64,000 nt of DNA from Rhynchonema sp. JSB1_4 (lineage: Eukaryota > Nematoda > Chromadorea > Monhysterida > Xyalidae), in assembly GCA_030248065.1 (NCBI GenBank), contig JASAMV010001434.1:62001-126000 (forward strand). Reading direction: 5' to 3'. The position numbers were made by a program, and so were the translations under genes. The notes beneath the pieces were generated by a model. It did no database searches and was not told where the DNA came from. It was given only the letters and a program-made list of their open reading frames with translations. Below, one piece after another: positions 50,301 to 57,477 of this stretch; within the stretch, counting starts at the first letter, position 1, and every line of letters begins with the position of its first letter.

Positions 50301-53088
50301 AAGTTTTTCACAGCGTAGGGGGACCCCAGGAACATTTGAAAATGTTTCTTGAATGTAATATATTTAGTTCTTGTCAAGTTAGACTTTTGCAATAGTTCGT
50401 GAGTTGAGGAACCAGAAACTGAAATGACTCAAACAAAACTTACTGCGAATCATCCCCCTTTATCATTCAGGCATTGTCGTAAAAGCCTATGAAGATCGCA
50501 TGGATCTGTTCTCGTGCATGATCACCGGGCCGGCCGACACCCCATACGAACATTGTCTGTTTGTGTTTGATGTTCGGCTGAAGGAAAATTATCCGACTGG
50601 TCCGCCGGTGGTGTTTTATAAGTGAGTGCAAGTTTCTTTTGATTCTAATTCTGTGATTGCTCTTGATTTTGTTTTGTTCCTCTAGATCCATGTCAACACG
50701 ACTAAATCCGAACTTGTACGAAGACGGCATGGTGTGCTTGAGCCTGCTCGGCACTTGGGATGGCGCGGTGAGTGGATTTTCCTTTGTGTTCAGGCAAAAA
50801 GTGCAACTTTTCGCTCGATTTTGTGACTGGGACTTCTTGACAATTCAGTAGTAGCACTCAATTTCAGGCCACTGAGCTGTGGACCAGTTCCTCCACGCTG
50901 CTGCAAGTGTTTGTGTCGATTCTCGGTTTGTTTCTCTTGTGTTTTCTCAATTCTTTGTTCCTGAATTACTATATTCAAAGATGCGATTTTTTGCACAAAA
51001 TACATACTGCAGGTTTGGTGCTTGTCGCGGAGCCATACTTTCTCGAGCCTGGTTACGAGGACGAACGCAATACTGAGCGCGGACGGACGAGGTCACGTGA
51101 CTACAATGAGAACGCCATATTGCATGCGATTGAGGTGCGCTGCTTGTCATCTGTTTGGGATTTGTTGCATGTTTAGATCTAACTGTTTTGATTTTCTGGT
51201 CTTGATCAGTTCAGTTTGGTCGGGGGCGCTTTGAATTTTGTTTGAAATACAGTCAACAAGAATCCCTCAACCCGAGATAAGCCAAAACGCTATGTCTTCC
51301 TTTATGATATTTGTGAAACACTTGCTGTTTTTTTCTTCATTGAGTTTTCATTCCCACAATTCCTTGTGAAACAAAGTGAATAGTGAAACAGCTCGATTAT
51401 TTGTCCTCGGAGAAACATTTTGCTGCAAAGAATTTATCACTTCAGTAATCGTCGGATGTCAGATCATCCATTAGCGCCTTCCTTTCCAAATGATCATCGT
51501 CAATAAATTGCAGAGCTTAGAGAAGCTGGTTACGGATCCGGTGGCGCCGTTCGAGAGTGAAATTCGTGCTCATTTCAAACAAGTTGCTCCAAAGTTAGTT
51601 CTTGTTGGTCAAATTCTACAGTGCTGTTGTTCATATGGAAAACAATAATGATGAGCGTTTATCAATGGTCGTAGAACCGAGCACTAAAGGTGGAATCAGT
51701 GGTTAATAAAAAAAATTTTTTATTCAAACCCCATTTTTTTAAAAAAAAAATTTTTTTTTAATTAAAAAAAAAATTTTTTTTATTCCAGCCAAAAACTGCC
51801 AGAAACGAAAAAAAATGAGCGCTAAAGCAAAAAATAGTGGCATTTTTCTTCCATAACGTGTGGTAAGTGCATATAAAGCACTCACGACACGAAAATAATA
51901 CTAAACAATGGTCAATGAGTACCAACAGTAGTCAGGTACACACCCGTACACTTCCCCCACGTGGTGTGGGTGCCTTCGTGTGGCTTTGTTACACTCAAGA
52001 CGGTAAATTTGGGTGAAACTATTGCCTCTTGGTACACGACCAATGCAAATATGTGACAAACAGTGTAAATATAGAGTGAATATCACACCGAATCACTGCT
52101 TTCGGGTCTGTTGCATGGATAAATGCATGCCCACCCAGTCACATGTACATGTGTAATCTATATGAGAGGCCATGTGAGTGTGTGCACTATGTCTAGATGC
52201 CACAAAACAACGATTATGGCACCCAATTCACCCATGGTAGGGTCGGGTGATGTTAACAGTAGCAATTTTTATGCAAAAAATAGCACTTTTAGAGCAAAAA
52301 AATAGAGAAATTTTCGAATTTTGAAATAATAAAAAAAAATTTTTTTTTTAACTTTTGGAACGAATTTTTTTTAAAAAAAAAAAATTTTTTTTTAATAAAA
52401 AAAAAAATTTTTTTTTTAAAAACCACTGGGTGGAATTATAGTCGGGCTGGCGACCGGCGACCAGCGCGTGTTTGCACACGGGTGTGAAACAATCGAAACT
52501 TGTTTGTAATGGACGTTTAGAACAATCTCCATTGTCACACTTTCATATGGTCGTTGCGCCCAAAATTTACGAAGTTGAAACATTTGAACTTTTTTGGTAA
52601 AATTTGAAAGCTTTGGTTTTGGTCGAAAAAGATGTTCAGTTTAAACGACGCCCGAAATCACTTGAAGCTCATGAAAACCATGAGGCGTTGACCACTACGC
52701 ATGAGCTACAGTATCTTCGCGCGTCAAAGTGGTCTCTGGTCATGCCCAAGATGGAAACTGTTTGGTTTCTTCACGTTTAATTGACAGAAGTGGATTTTGT
52801 CCGCTTGTTTCTATTGAACAAGTGCGACCTGTCATATAAACGCTTGACACTGCAAAAAAAACAAAGAACAGTGCAACAGCGTGCATCCACCTGGAAAAAT
52901 GGTCGCACGCGACCGACTATAATTCCACCTTAACATTCAATCATGGCAGGTTGTTGGCCCTGATTACGAAATACATGGACGATTCAGCCAATGTGCCGTT
53001 CGCGTTGTCGCCGGTGACTCAGGGATTCAAATTGTGCTTGCAACGACATCGCAACACCGTGCAGAGAATGTGGGATAGAATGCAGTGA
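32318..53088 (+). CDS. UBE2O: UBE2O-type large E2/E3 hybrid ubiquitin-conjugating enzyme
   Basis: About 35 exons, about 1,700 aa (human 1,292): 32318-32407, 33140-33259, 33418-33534, 34165-34386, 34731-34799, 34868-34996, 35078-about 35157/35185, 35252-35324, 35402-35521, 35591-35684, 35890-35970, 36148-36404, 36921-37120, 37406-37612, 37912-38111, 38355-38512, 38575-38709, 38846-38989, 39446-39619, 40487-40726, 40936-41057, 41480-41660, 42077-42261, 44318-44474, 45424-45564, 45830-46049, 46939-47147, 47909-48091, 49876-50002, 50471-50621, 50686-50767, 50868-50925, 51013-51134, 51514-51593, 52950-53088. The N-terminal half has the UBE2O conserved regions (LVSRDLQNGNTVVLAEK, YPGQRVLCSGNVLHDAKW, ESTVDVLWEDGEW, DGTVLVRWNGDMADSVVWPQ), then acidic and coiled-coil segments (LKELEAENKALKAERSELKR). 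The C-terminal UBC domain has GIVVKAYEDRMDLFSCMITG and active-site Cys in NLYEDGMVCLSLLGTW (about residue 1,555), then YNENAILHAIE. The family ubiquitinates orphan and basic proteins without a separate E3. One donor is GC (after 34799). The exon 7/8 junction does not close in frame with a GT donor. Confidence 0.95.
32438..32769. mobile_element. hAT-like MITE, CAGTGTAGTTCCTGG family, copy 2
   Basis: The ends are CAGTATAGTTCCTGG and CCAGGAACTACACTG. The flanks CTGGCAG and CTGGCAA look like an imperfect duplication. The core (AAAAAGGTATTTTGGCGACT and TTAGGCCTAAAAATGCC) is shared with copies at 5657, 43651 and 47403. Located in UBE2O intron 1, starting 31 bp after the first exon. Confidence 0.85.
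33745..33995. mobile_element. Back-to-back MITE copies with ACACGAGCCCGATTTCGG termini
   Basis: A full copy at about 33847-33995 (CAACACGAGCCCGATTTCGG to CCGATTT-type reverse end) abuts a partial copy at 33745-33840 in the opposite orientation. The junction is a perfect palindrome around TTTGCGCTCTACGCC. The family also occurs at 580-754, and a fragment (GAGCCCGATTTCGAAGGTGG) is at 44530. Located in a UBE2O intron. Confidence 0.72.
36470..36633. mobile_element. Short hAT-like MITE, TAGGGTTAGAG terminus, with poly-C body
   Basis: It starts TAGGGTTAGAGGTCGGG, the terminus of 6283-6786. The flanking CTTAGAAT duplication (36462-36469, 36634-36641) is perfect. The body is almost pure poly-C with short A and T runs, and the right terminal repeat is missing. 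The poly-C length is likely unstable or poorly assembled. UBE2O intron. Confidence 0.78.
39643..39989. mobile_element. MITE with GGCCGCTCTCTGACAAAAGC inverted termini
   Basis: The left end is TTAGGCCGCTCTCTGACAAA and the right end is TTTGTCAGAGAGCGGCCTTA. The arms are built of AAAAGCAAAAAG repeats with internal copies of CTCTGACAAAAGC. I found no clear target duplication. UBE2O intron between exons 39446-39619 and 40487-40726. Confidence 0.75.
42980..43205. promoter_or_regulatory. Promoter/LTR-like segment inside a UBE2O intron
   Basis: The inverted pair CGCAACGTTCCCACGCT and AGCGTGGGAACGTTGGG brackets a CCAATCAG box. It is followed by TATATAAG at about 43082, an initiator-like region, and then AATAAAATTAAATTAAT about 65 bp on. 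This order (CCAAT, TATA, AATAAA) resembles a solo LTR or a compact promoter. I could not fix its ends by a target duplication, so this is tentative. Confidence 0.3.
43651..44053. mobile_element. hAT-like MITE, CAGTGTAGTTCCTGG family, copy 3 (right end lost)
   Basis: It starts CAGTGTAGTTCCTGGTCCGG. The duplication TTCCGGGA (43643-43650, 44054-44061) is perfect, although the right terminal GGAACTACACTG is replaced by poly-C. The core (CACTTTTTGAGGTAGAAAAT, TTTTAGGCCTAAAAATGCCC three times) is nearly the same as in 47403-47774. UBE2O intron. Confidence 0.86.
44726..45171. mobile_element. hAT-like element with TATACTG termini and AACCGTTTTT arms
   Basis: It starts TATACTGTCATAAAGAACCG and ends CGCCTGCCAGTATA. 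The 8-bp duplication CCCTGGAG (44718-44725, 45172-45179) is perfect. The arms are AAACGGTTTTTT and AAAACCGGTTTTTTTTCC palindromic tracts. UBE2O intron. Confidence 0.83.
46212..46542. mobile_element. 331-bp MITE, TATAGTCC family, copy 2
   Basis: Same length and almost the same sequence as 1335-1665 (TATAGTCCATCCACCAGCTC to GAGCTGGTGGACGGACTATA). The few differences suggest recent movement. UBE2O intron between exons 45830-46049 and 46939-47147. Confidence 0.87.
46690..46815. repeat. Degenerate TTAGGC-like repeat in a UBE2O intron
   Basis: Contains AGAGTTAGGCTTATCG, GTAAGCCTAAGCCTAACAAT and AGACCTAAGCCTGTCCC, facing one another across CTGCCCTTACCCGGCGC. The flanks GGGGCCCGACTGGAG and GGTCGGGCCTC are inverted, so this may be a small inverted-repeat element (outer arms near ATTGGGGCCCGG and CCGGGCCCCAGTTG). 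Confidence 0.6.
47403..47774. mobile_element. hAT-like MITE, CAGTGTAGTTCCTGG family, copy 4
   Basis: It starts CAGTGTAGTTCCTGGTCCGG and ends CCTGGAACTACACTG. The flanks TCCGTGTC and TCCGTGCC match at 7 of 8 positions. The best-preserved full-length copy together with 5657-6045. UBE2O intron before exon 47909-48091. Confidence 0.88.
48296..49740 (-). mobile_element. Small LTR-type element (TRIM/TR-GAG-like) with 93-bp identical terminal direct repeats
   Basis: Direct repeats 48296-48388 and 49648-49740 are identical over 93 bp. CTAG flanks both outer ends (48292-48295, 49741-49744) as a possible 4-bp target duplication. Read on the minus strand, the first repeat is followed by TGGCGGACTCTGCGAGG, a plausible tRNA primer-binding site beginning with TGG. 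The second repeat is preceded by the purine run GGGGGAAGG, a plausible polypurine tract. The interior holds one long ORF (48525-49553) and no reverse transcriptase. It lies in the UBE2O intron 48092-49875, antisense to that gene. The termini are not the usual TG...CA. Confidence 0.65.
48525..49553 (-). CDS. Intronless Lys/Glu-rich ORF inside the LTR-type element (possible gag-like protein)
   Basis: An uninterrupted frame that stays open upstream to 49688 inside the terminal repeat (387 codons in all). I take the internal Met before KIWQLKLYAAKNFGRIM as the likelier start, giving 342 aa. The N-terminal third looks folded and helical (MNFEDVMGLFEDIEESG, CEFYGQIEGQGCTKGFMCEL). The centre is acidic (EETEEESQKESKEEQQEE) and the C-terminal third is strongly basic (KKEKKKKKMKAKKTKESRK). 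This layout, with no zinc knuckle, protease or polymerase, could be a gag-only product binding nucleic acid, but I recognise no family. A captured host gene is the alternative. Confidence 0.5.
   Translation of the reverse strand: MKIWQLKLYAAKNFGRIMKMNFEDVMGLFEDIEESGSQIIAEEVMKVMKIEMDRSRNDPGMAHYFEVCCEFYGQIEGQGCTKGFMCELPIMFRDGKSFVWEDFESLSEIEKLLGLEKTKKKEKDEWLMFVKKVMRRPDPKPLIEESRIVNCSSKFDKFCVKTRLSLPNPKIVAAEENEGDQELNKGCENKEETEEESQKESKEEQQEETSVEEGAENKEEEIVQWCRDVLKKEKKAKGKNKNMKKKEKKKKKMKAKKTKESRKADKGRRENWQKRNDKKTKSSQDQPKKKRVQRGATTTPIDSHATKPVTLLIECATLRIDDVKKWMVARGRGVKKKKEKII
51697..52428. mobile_element. hAT-like MITE with CAGTGGTT termini and poly-A/T arms
   Basis: It starts CAGTGGTTAATAAAAAAAAT and ends TTTTTTTAAAAACCACTG. 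The duplication GGTGGAAT (51689-51696, 52429-52436) is perfect. The arms are long A/T palindromes; the middle holds unique sequence with no gene. Last UBE2O intron. Confidence 0.87.
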
Positions 53089-54222
53089 TCGATTGTATAA
53101 CACATGGTTGAAACATCTGCTGGCCACTTAGCTGAGTGCGCTGGTCACCTTTTCCTGGCCAGTAGATGTTTCAGCATGACATGAATCTTTCAAAAATATC
53201 CCGTTTACAATTTGCATTGATCAGTTACTGCAGCACCATGCTCGATCACTTTTATTATGTGTTCGGTTGTCAAAGTAGCACTTTGTTAGTTATCGATTGT
53301 TTATATTCTGGTGTTGCGTCTGTTGTGGAGACGTGAATCGTATCACATTATGAGCATCTGTGATCAAAATATTACAAATTGTGTTCTTTGAGTTCATGAG
53401 GAGTTACCGTACCCCCGTACATTGTGTGTACCCCTATGCGACCTGTTCACGCCTTATTTGACGTACATTTCTACTGTTGTTTTTATCACCCTTCAGTTGC
53501 CTTCAGCATGTAAGTATTTCAATGTGGTTTTCTTTGTTGCTTGCTTCTAGGGAGCTGGATTCTAAATCAATATCTTTTTTCATTCGTTGCCTAATGTTCT
53601 GGATTTACTGTGTCTAGAGTTCTGTTGATTTATAAATGTTTTGTTGCTCAATTTTCGGTGCGCACTGATTTTATTTTTTAACAATCCTCCTCGACTGTGA
53701 AGGACCTGGCTTAATGACGAATTGGTCATTGCGAAATTTCGGTGTAGTTACTTGGGGTTTTGGAGCCCTGATGCTTTTTTGACGTTTGTACTGAAAAAAT
53801 ATGGGTTGGCTTGATGAATAACACATTATATTAATGTTGTGTTGATATAATTATTCGATTGTGAAGGATAAAGACTTGAATTGAAACTTGCCTTGACTTG
53901 AAAATTGGGATTTGACTGAATTTTGTGATGAAAAAATGGTAGATTGCAACTACCTACCAGTCGACGATTTTGGTTGGTTATCTCTCGATTGCTCGGTTCC
54001 TGCACGTTCATCTGAATTTATGTGATCAGAAGGGTTGGTTTTGAACACTGATCGGTTCGGTTTTTTTGTCTCGTGACTTTCAACACTGGCATTACTTCGT
54101 AATGTATCAATATCACTAATTTCGACCAACGACAAGACTGGCTCCCAAACAAACAGTTCGCAACGATCAATGGCACCGGTGCGGTAACTCAAGTACACAT
54201 TGACGTTAAGGTCACGTCACAG
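53089..54222. other. Spacer between UBE2O and the PPxY gene
   Basis: About 1.1 kb. Two copies of the dispersed GATGTTTC motif flank the UBE2O 3' end (53110, 53165). A possible untranslated first exon of the next gene ends at a donor in TTCAGCATGTAAGT near 53513. Otherwise nothing recognisable. Confidence 0.5.
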
Positions 54223-54243
54223 GCAAAGCCGAATCGATCGCAC

Positions 54244-55832
54244 ATGTTGCTACCGGCGAAACTGTTCTGTCACCAGCATTCCATCCCAATATTTCAGCCA
54301 TCATCGGCAATGGTACACATGTTCAACAGCAACACTCGTTACCGCACGTCGCAAGGGCACATTAGTCCGCCAGCTGATCAACCAGCTAATAACACGTCAA
54401 GGAGACATTTGTTGTTGTTGGTGGGACCGATCGTTATCGTTGGTTAGTGCTGGGTGATGTTTCATTGCGTAGAAATTGGCTTGGTTTGTTAATTGTGCGG
54501 ATTTTTTTTGTTCGCTTGGGTTTGATCACTACGACTTGTCTGAACTATCGTCCTGTCAGATCATTCATAAGATTTATACAGCTTGAGTGAAACATTCTGT
54601 GACAAAAGTCGACACTCAATTCACTCGCAGTTGACGGTGACCGTGCCCGACCGATTGATTGCAGAAAATGCACTAAGTAACGCTCAGATATACATGGCAG
54701 CAAGCGGAGAAAGGAAAAAACGGATTGTCTCGCATTATAGTGATTCAAGATACCAAAATAATAATAAAATATATAATGACCGCCGTTCGTTGCAGTTGTC
54801 CTTCTGATGATGTCCATCTACCAATCGGGCGGCGCCCTCAACCATCGATTGTGGTCCTCCACGCTCACTCTGTTGGGTGTGGTCGCAGTGGTGATGGTGC
54901 CGTTGGTGTTGTGGCGATTCGCTGCTAACCAATACTTGAGACAAATGATACAACAGAACAATCAACGCGTCCAGCAGACCGTTAGTGAAACATTAAGCAT
55001 TCGGTTTTGTTTTGTGGACAGTTACCTATGTTGCTGTTGAGACCACCAGAGAACTGTTATTTCCTGTCCTTCACGCACGCCTCTCTTTTCGGTGTATGTT
55101 TATTCAGCGAGGATTGAAATTTGTTCAAAACTGGCAAAACTCACTGCTGTTACATTATTGTTCGTCAGTGTTTTATGGTCACCACCGTTCGCATTCACTC
55201 TGCTGGCTGATGCACCATTCTGTCTGTGTGAGCAGGACGAGATGGGCAAAACATGCTGCTCGAAACATGACGAGCTTCCCAGTAAAGCCAGTTAGCGAAA
55301 ACGTAGTGTCTTTACAACGTGCTCATATTTGTGATCAGGTGATGTTTCAGCTGCACCTGTCGACGATATATCCTTCGACATCAGTTCAAAATGTGCGCCT
55401 TGTTTTGCAGGCATCTCAATCCGAGTCCAGTCCACAGCAGCGTTTCTACGCGGTCATCATTCAGCCTGGTCCGATGAGTCCAACCGATTTCCACCAATCA
55501 ACGTGTCCCACTGCTTTGTCAGTGTTGATTTTCTCTTTTCTTTCTTATTGTTTTAATTTCTTTTTTTTGAAAACTAGGTAAATGTTTTTTTCAGTGACAC
55601 TCTCCCGCCAACGTATGAGCAAGCAACAACTCCTGCTGCTGGTGCAACAACAACGGCGGATGAAACGAACAATATTTCAAATACAAGTCCTGGTCTGGAA
55701 CCGGACTCCGACCGTCCACCGCCGTCCTATGACGAGGCCGTACAGCATCTCGCCTCAGACCAGAACCGCAATGCAGCTAGTGCTACCACCGCAACAACTA
55801 CGCGTATATCCGGGAATGACAATAATGTGTGA
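54244..55832 (+). CDS. Small membrane protein with two PPxY motifs, family not recognised
   Basis: Exons 54223-54442, 54796-54980, 55411-55517, 55595-55832; phases close. The first exon is open at its 5' end (acceptor CGTCACAG at 54222), so residues before the first in-frame Met at 54244 may be coding. From that Met it is 242 aa. Two membrane segments: about 55-74 (HLLLLVGPIVIVVVLLMM, split by an intron) and about 88-108 (STLTLLGVVAVVMVPLVLW), joined by a short loop. The C-terminal tail is cytosolic-looking and Ser/Thr/Ala-rich, with LPPTYEQA and PPPSYDEAV. PPxY motifs bind WW domains of NEDD4-family ligases, so a trafficking adaptor or ubiquitin-ligase substrate is likely (inference). No enzyme motif is seen. 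Confidence 0.78.
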
Positions 55833-57477
55833 TGGAATGGTGTTGTTACCCAGCTTGTTGCCATTGTACATTGTATATTTCTATTGTACCATTGTATAAT
55901 ACAGTCGCTTTTCGGATGCTTGGGTGCAATGCAAACTGTGGTGGCGTTTCCAGCTAGTGCGCTTTTTGAAATTGTTTGTTGCACACTGCTCAGTTCTGGG
56001 GGTTCGAAACTGACAACTACCTGCACCTGATAATTGAATGGTGCGTGTTACTGTGCAAATCGGATTACAAACGCGCCAGCTGCTTAAAAAAGTCCGATGT
56101 TTATTTTTGGTTATCAGTTAATGGCAATCTGGAATTTTCTAAAATGACGCCAACTTAGTTAGTGATAAACGGAAATAATTAGCTCTGCGCTGGGTTGGGT
56201 GACCTGGGTCGCTTTTTTAACGAACTTGGGCACAATCGACGTAGGCAATCGGGTGTGTGGTACCCTAGGATTCAGTGGCCGTGTTCAGTTTCACACAGGT
56301 GTCACCGAATACCCTTTAGGACTTTCAGTGCAGCTGGGGGTGGTTTCCTTGCTTGGGTGAGCCCACCCAGTTTGGTCCTGGAACTGTGTGGCAGTTGCGC
56401 ACACAGGAAGGCGATATTGTGCTTAAGGTGTGATAATAATGGTGAATATAGTAAGTTCACTTGCACTATCAAACGTTGTTCGGTGCTTGTCGCTGTAGTT
56501 TCATTTCTCGGAACTGTCATTAACTTTTTAGCACCAGTTTTATTGCTATTCTGGTGGTTCTATGTGCCACTATTCGATTTTATGTGAGTTTGGGTCAGGT
56601 GTTTCATCAGTCGAGTATCGAGAAATAAAATCTTTCACAGAATTGTTTCATGTGCGTTGGCAATGTCCACGAATTCAGTTGCTTCCACTGCTGAACCAAA
56701 TGTGTTACTTTTAACCCACCGCTAATTGATTGATTTCTTGCTGCTTGGTGATTTTAACTACCCATCTATCAACCATAATCTTCCTGGGCAGTATGCTGGG
56801 TGACGGTCCAAAGTTATCTATTCTTATCACCACCATTATTGCATCATTTCTGGTTTTCAACCGAAGCGGTTCTGTGAGCACAGGTCAACCCAACCAGCAG
56901 AGAATTTCGTCTTCTGTGTGGCGTGAGCGGTATGAGTGTATCTGTCTGGTGCACGTGTGCGCGACAAACGTGCCCATCACAACTACATGTACATACATTA
57001 CCCGCATATGCAATGCACGACTAAAACCTGTTCAGCTGAACACCCCGGGCAGGCAGCCACAGGTGGCGTGATGTTTTTGCGTCTGGGGGAGCGCTGACTG
57101 GGCTGTTTTATGTATATACCACGTTCACATTTTGGGAGTGGGTGTGAATATGTTGGTTGGCACTGATTGCATGGCCAGCTGGCTTGTCAACTGACGTGTC
57201 TTCTCAGGTTATCGGATAGTCTGCTCTCATGACCGTTCTTGAGTTGATTTGGCCAAGTTTATTGGTTTATTGCTTCATGTCCCCAGTTGAAACATCGGCC
57301 AGCTAGTCTGCTCTGTTGTCGACAGTGTGATGTCAACATAAATGTCAGAACGCTCTGAAAAAATGGAAAACGGTTCTGCAAGCCACTTCCAGACGTGAGG
57401 CACGTGTGTGCGGTGCGCAGCCCAAATATAAATATCAAATGATTCCCTGATCATCAATCACAATTGCTCCCCCCATC
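55833..57477. other. Spacer before the fatty acyl-CoA reductase gene
   Basis: About 1.6 kb. A 130-codon plus-strand frame (56195-56587) ends in a hydrophobic stretch (SVLVAVVSFLGTVINFLAPV) but has no splice or family support. It may be 3' UTR of the PPxY gene or chance. One dispersed motif copy at 57289, about 190 bp before the FAR start. Confidence 0.5.

Noticed and set aside
56195..56587. 130-codon ORF with a hydrophobic C-terminus
   Set aside because: No splice partners or family match; more likely UTR of the PPxY gene or chance.
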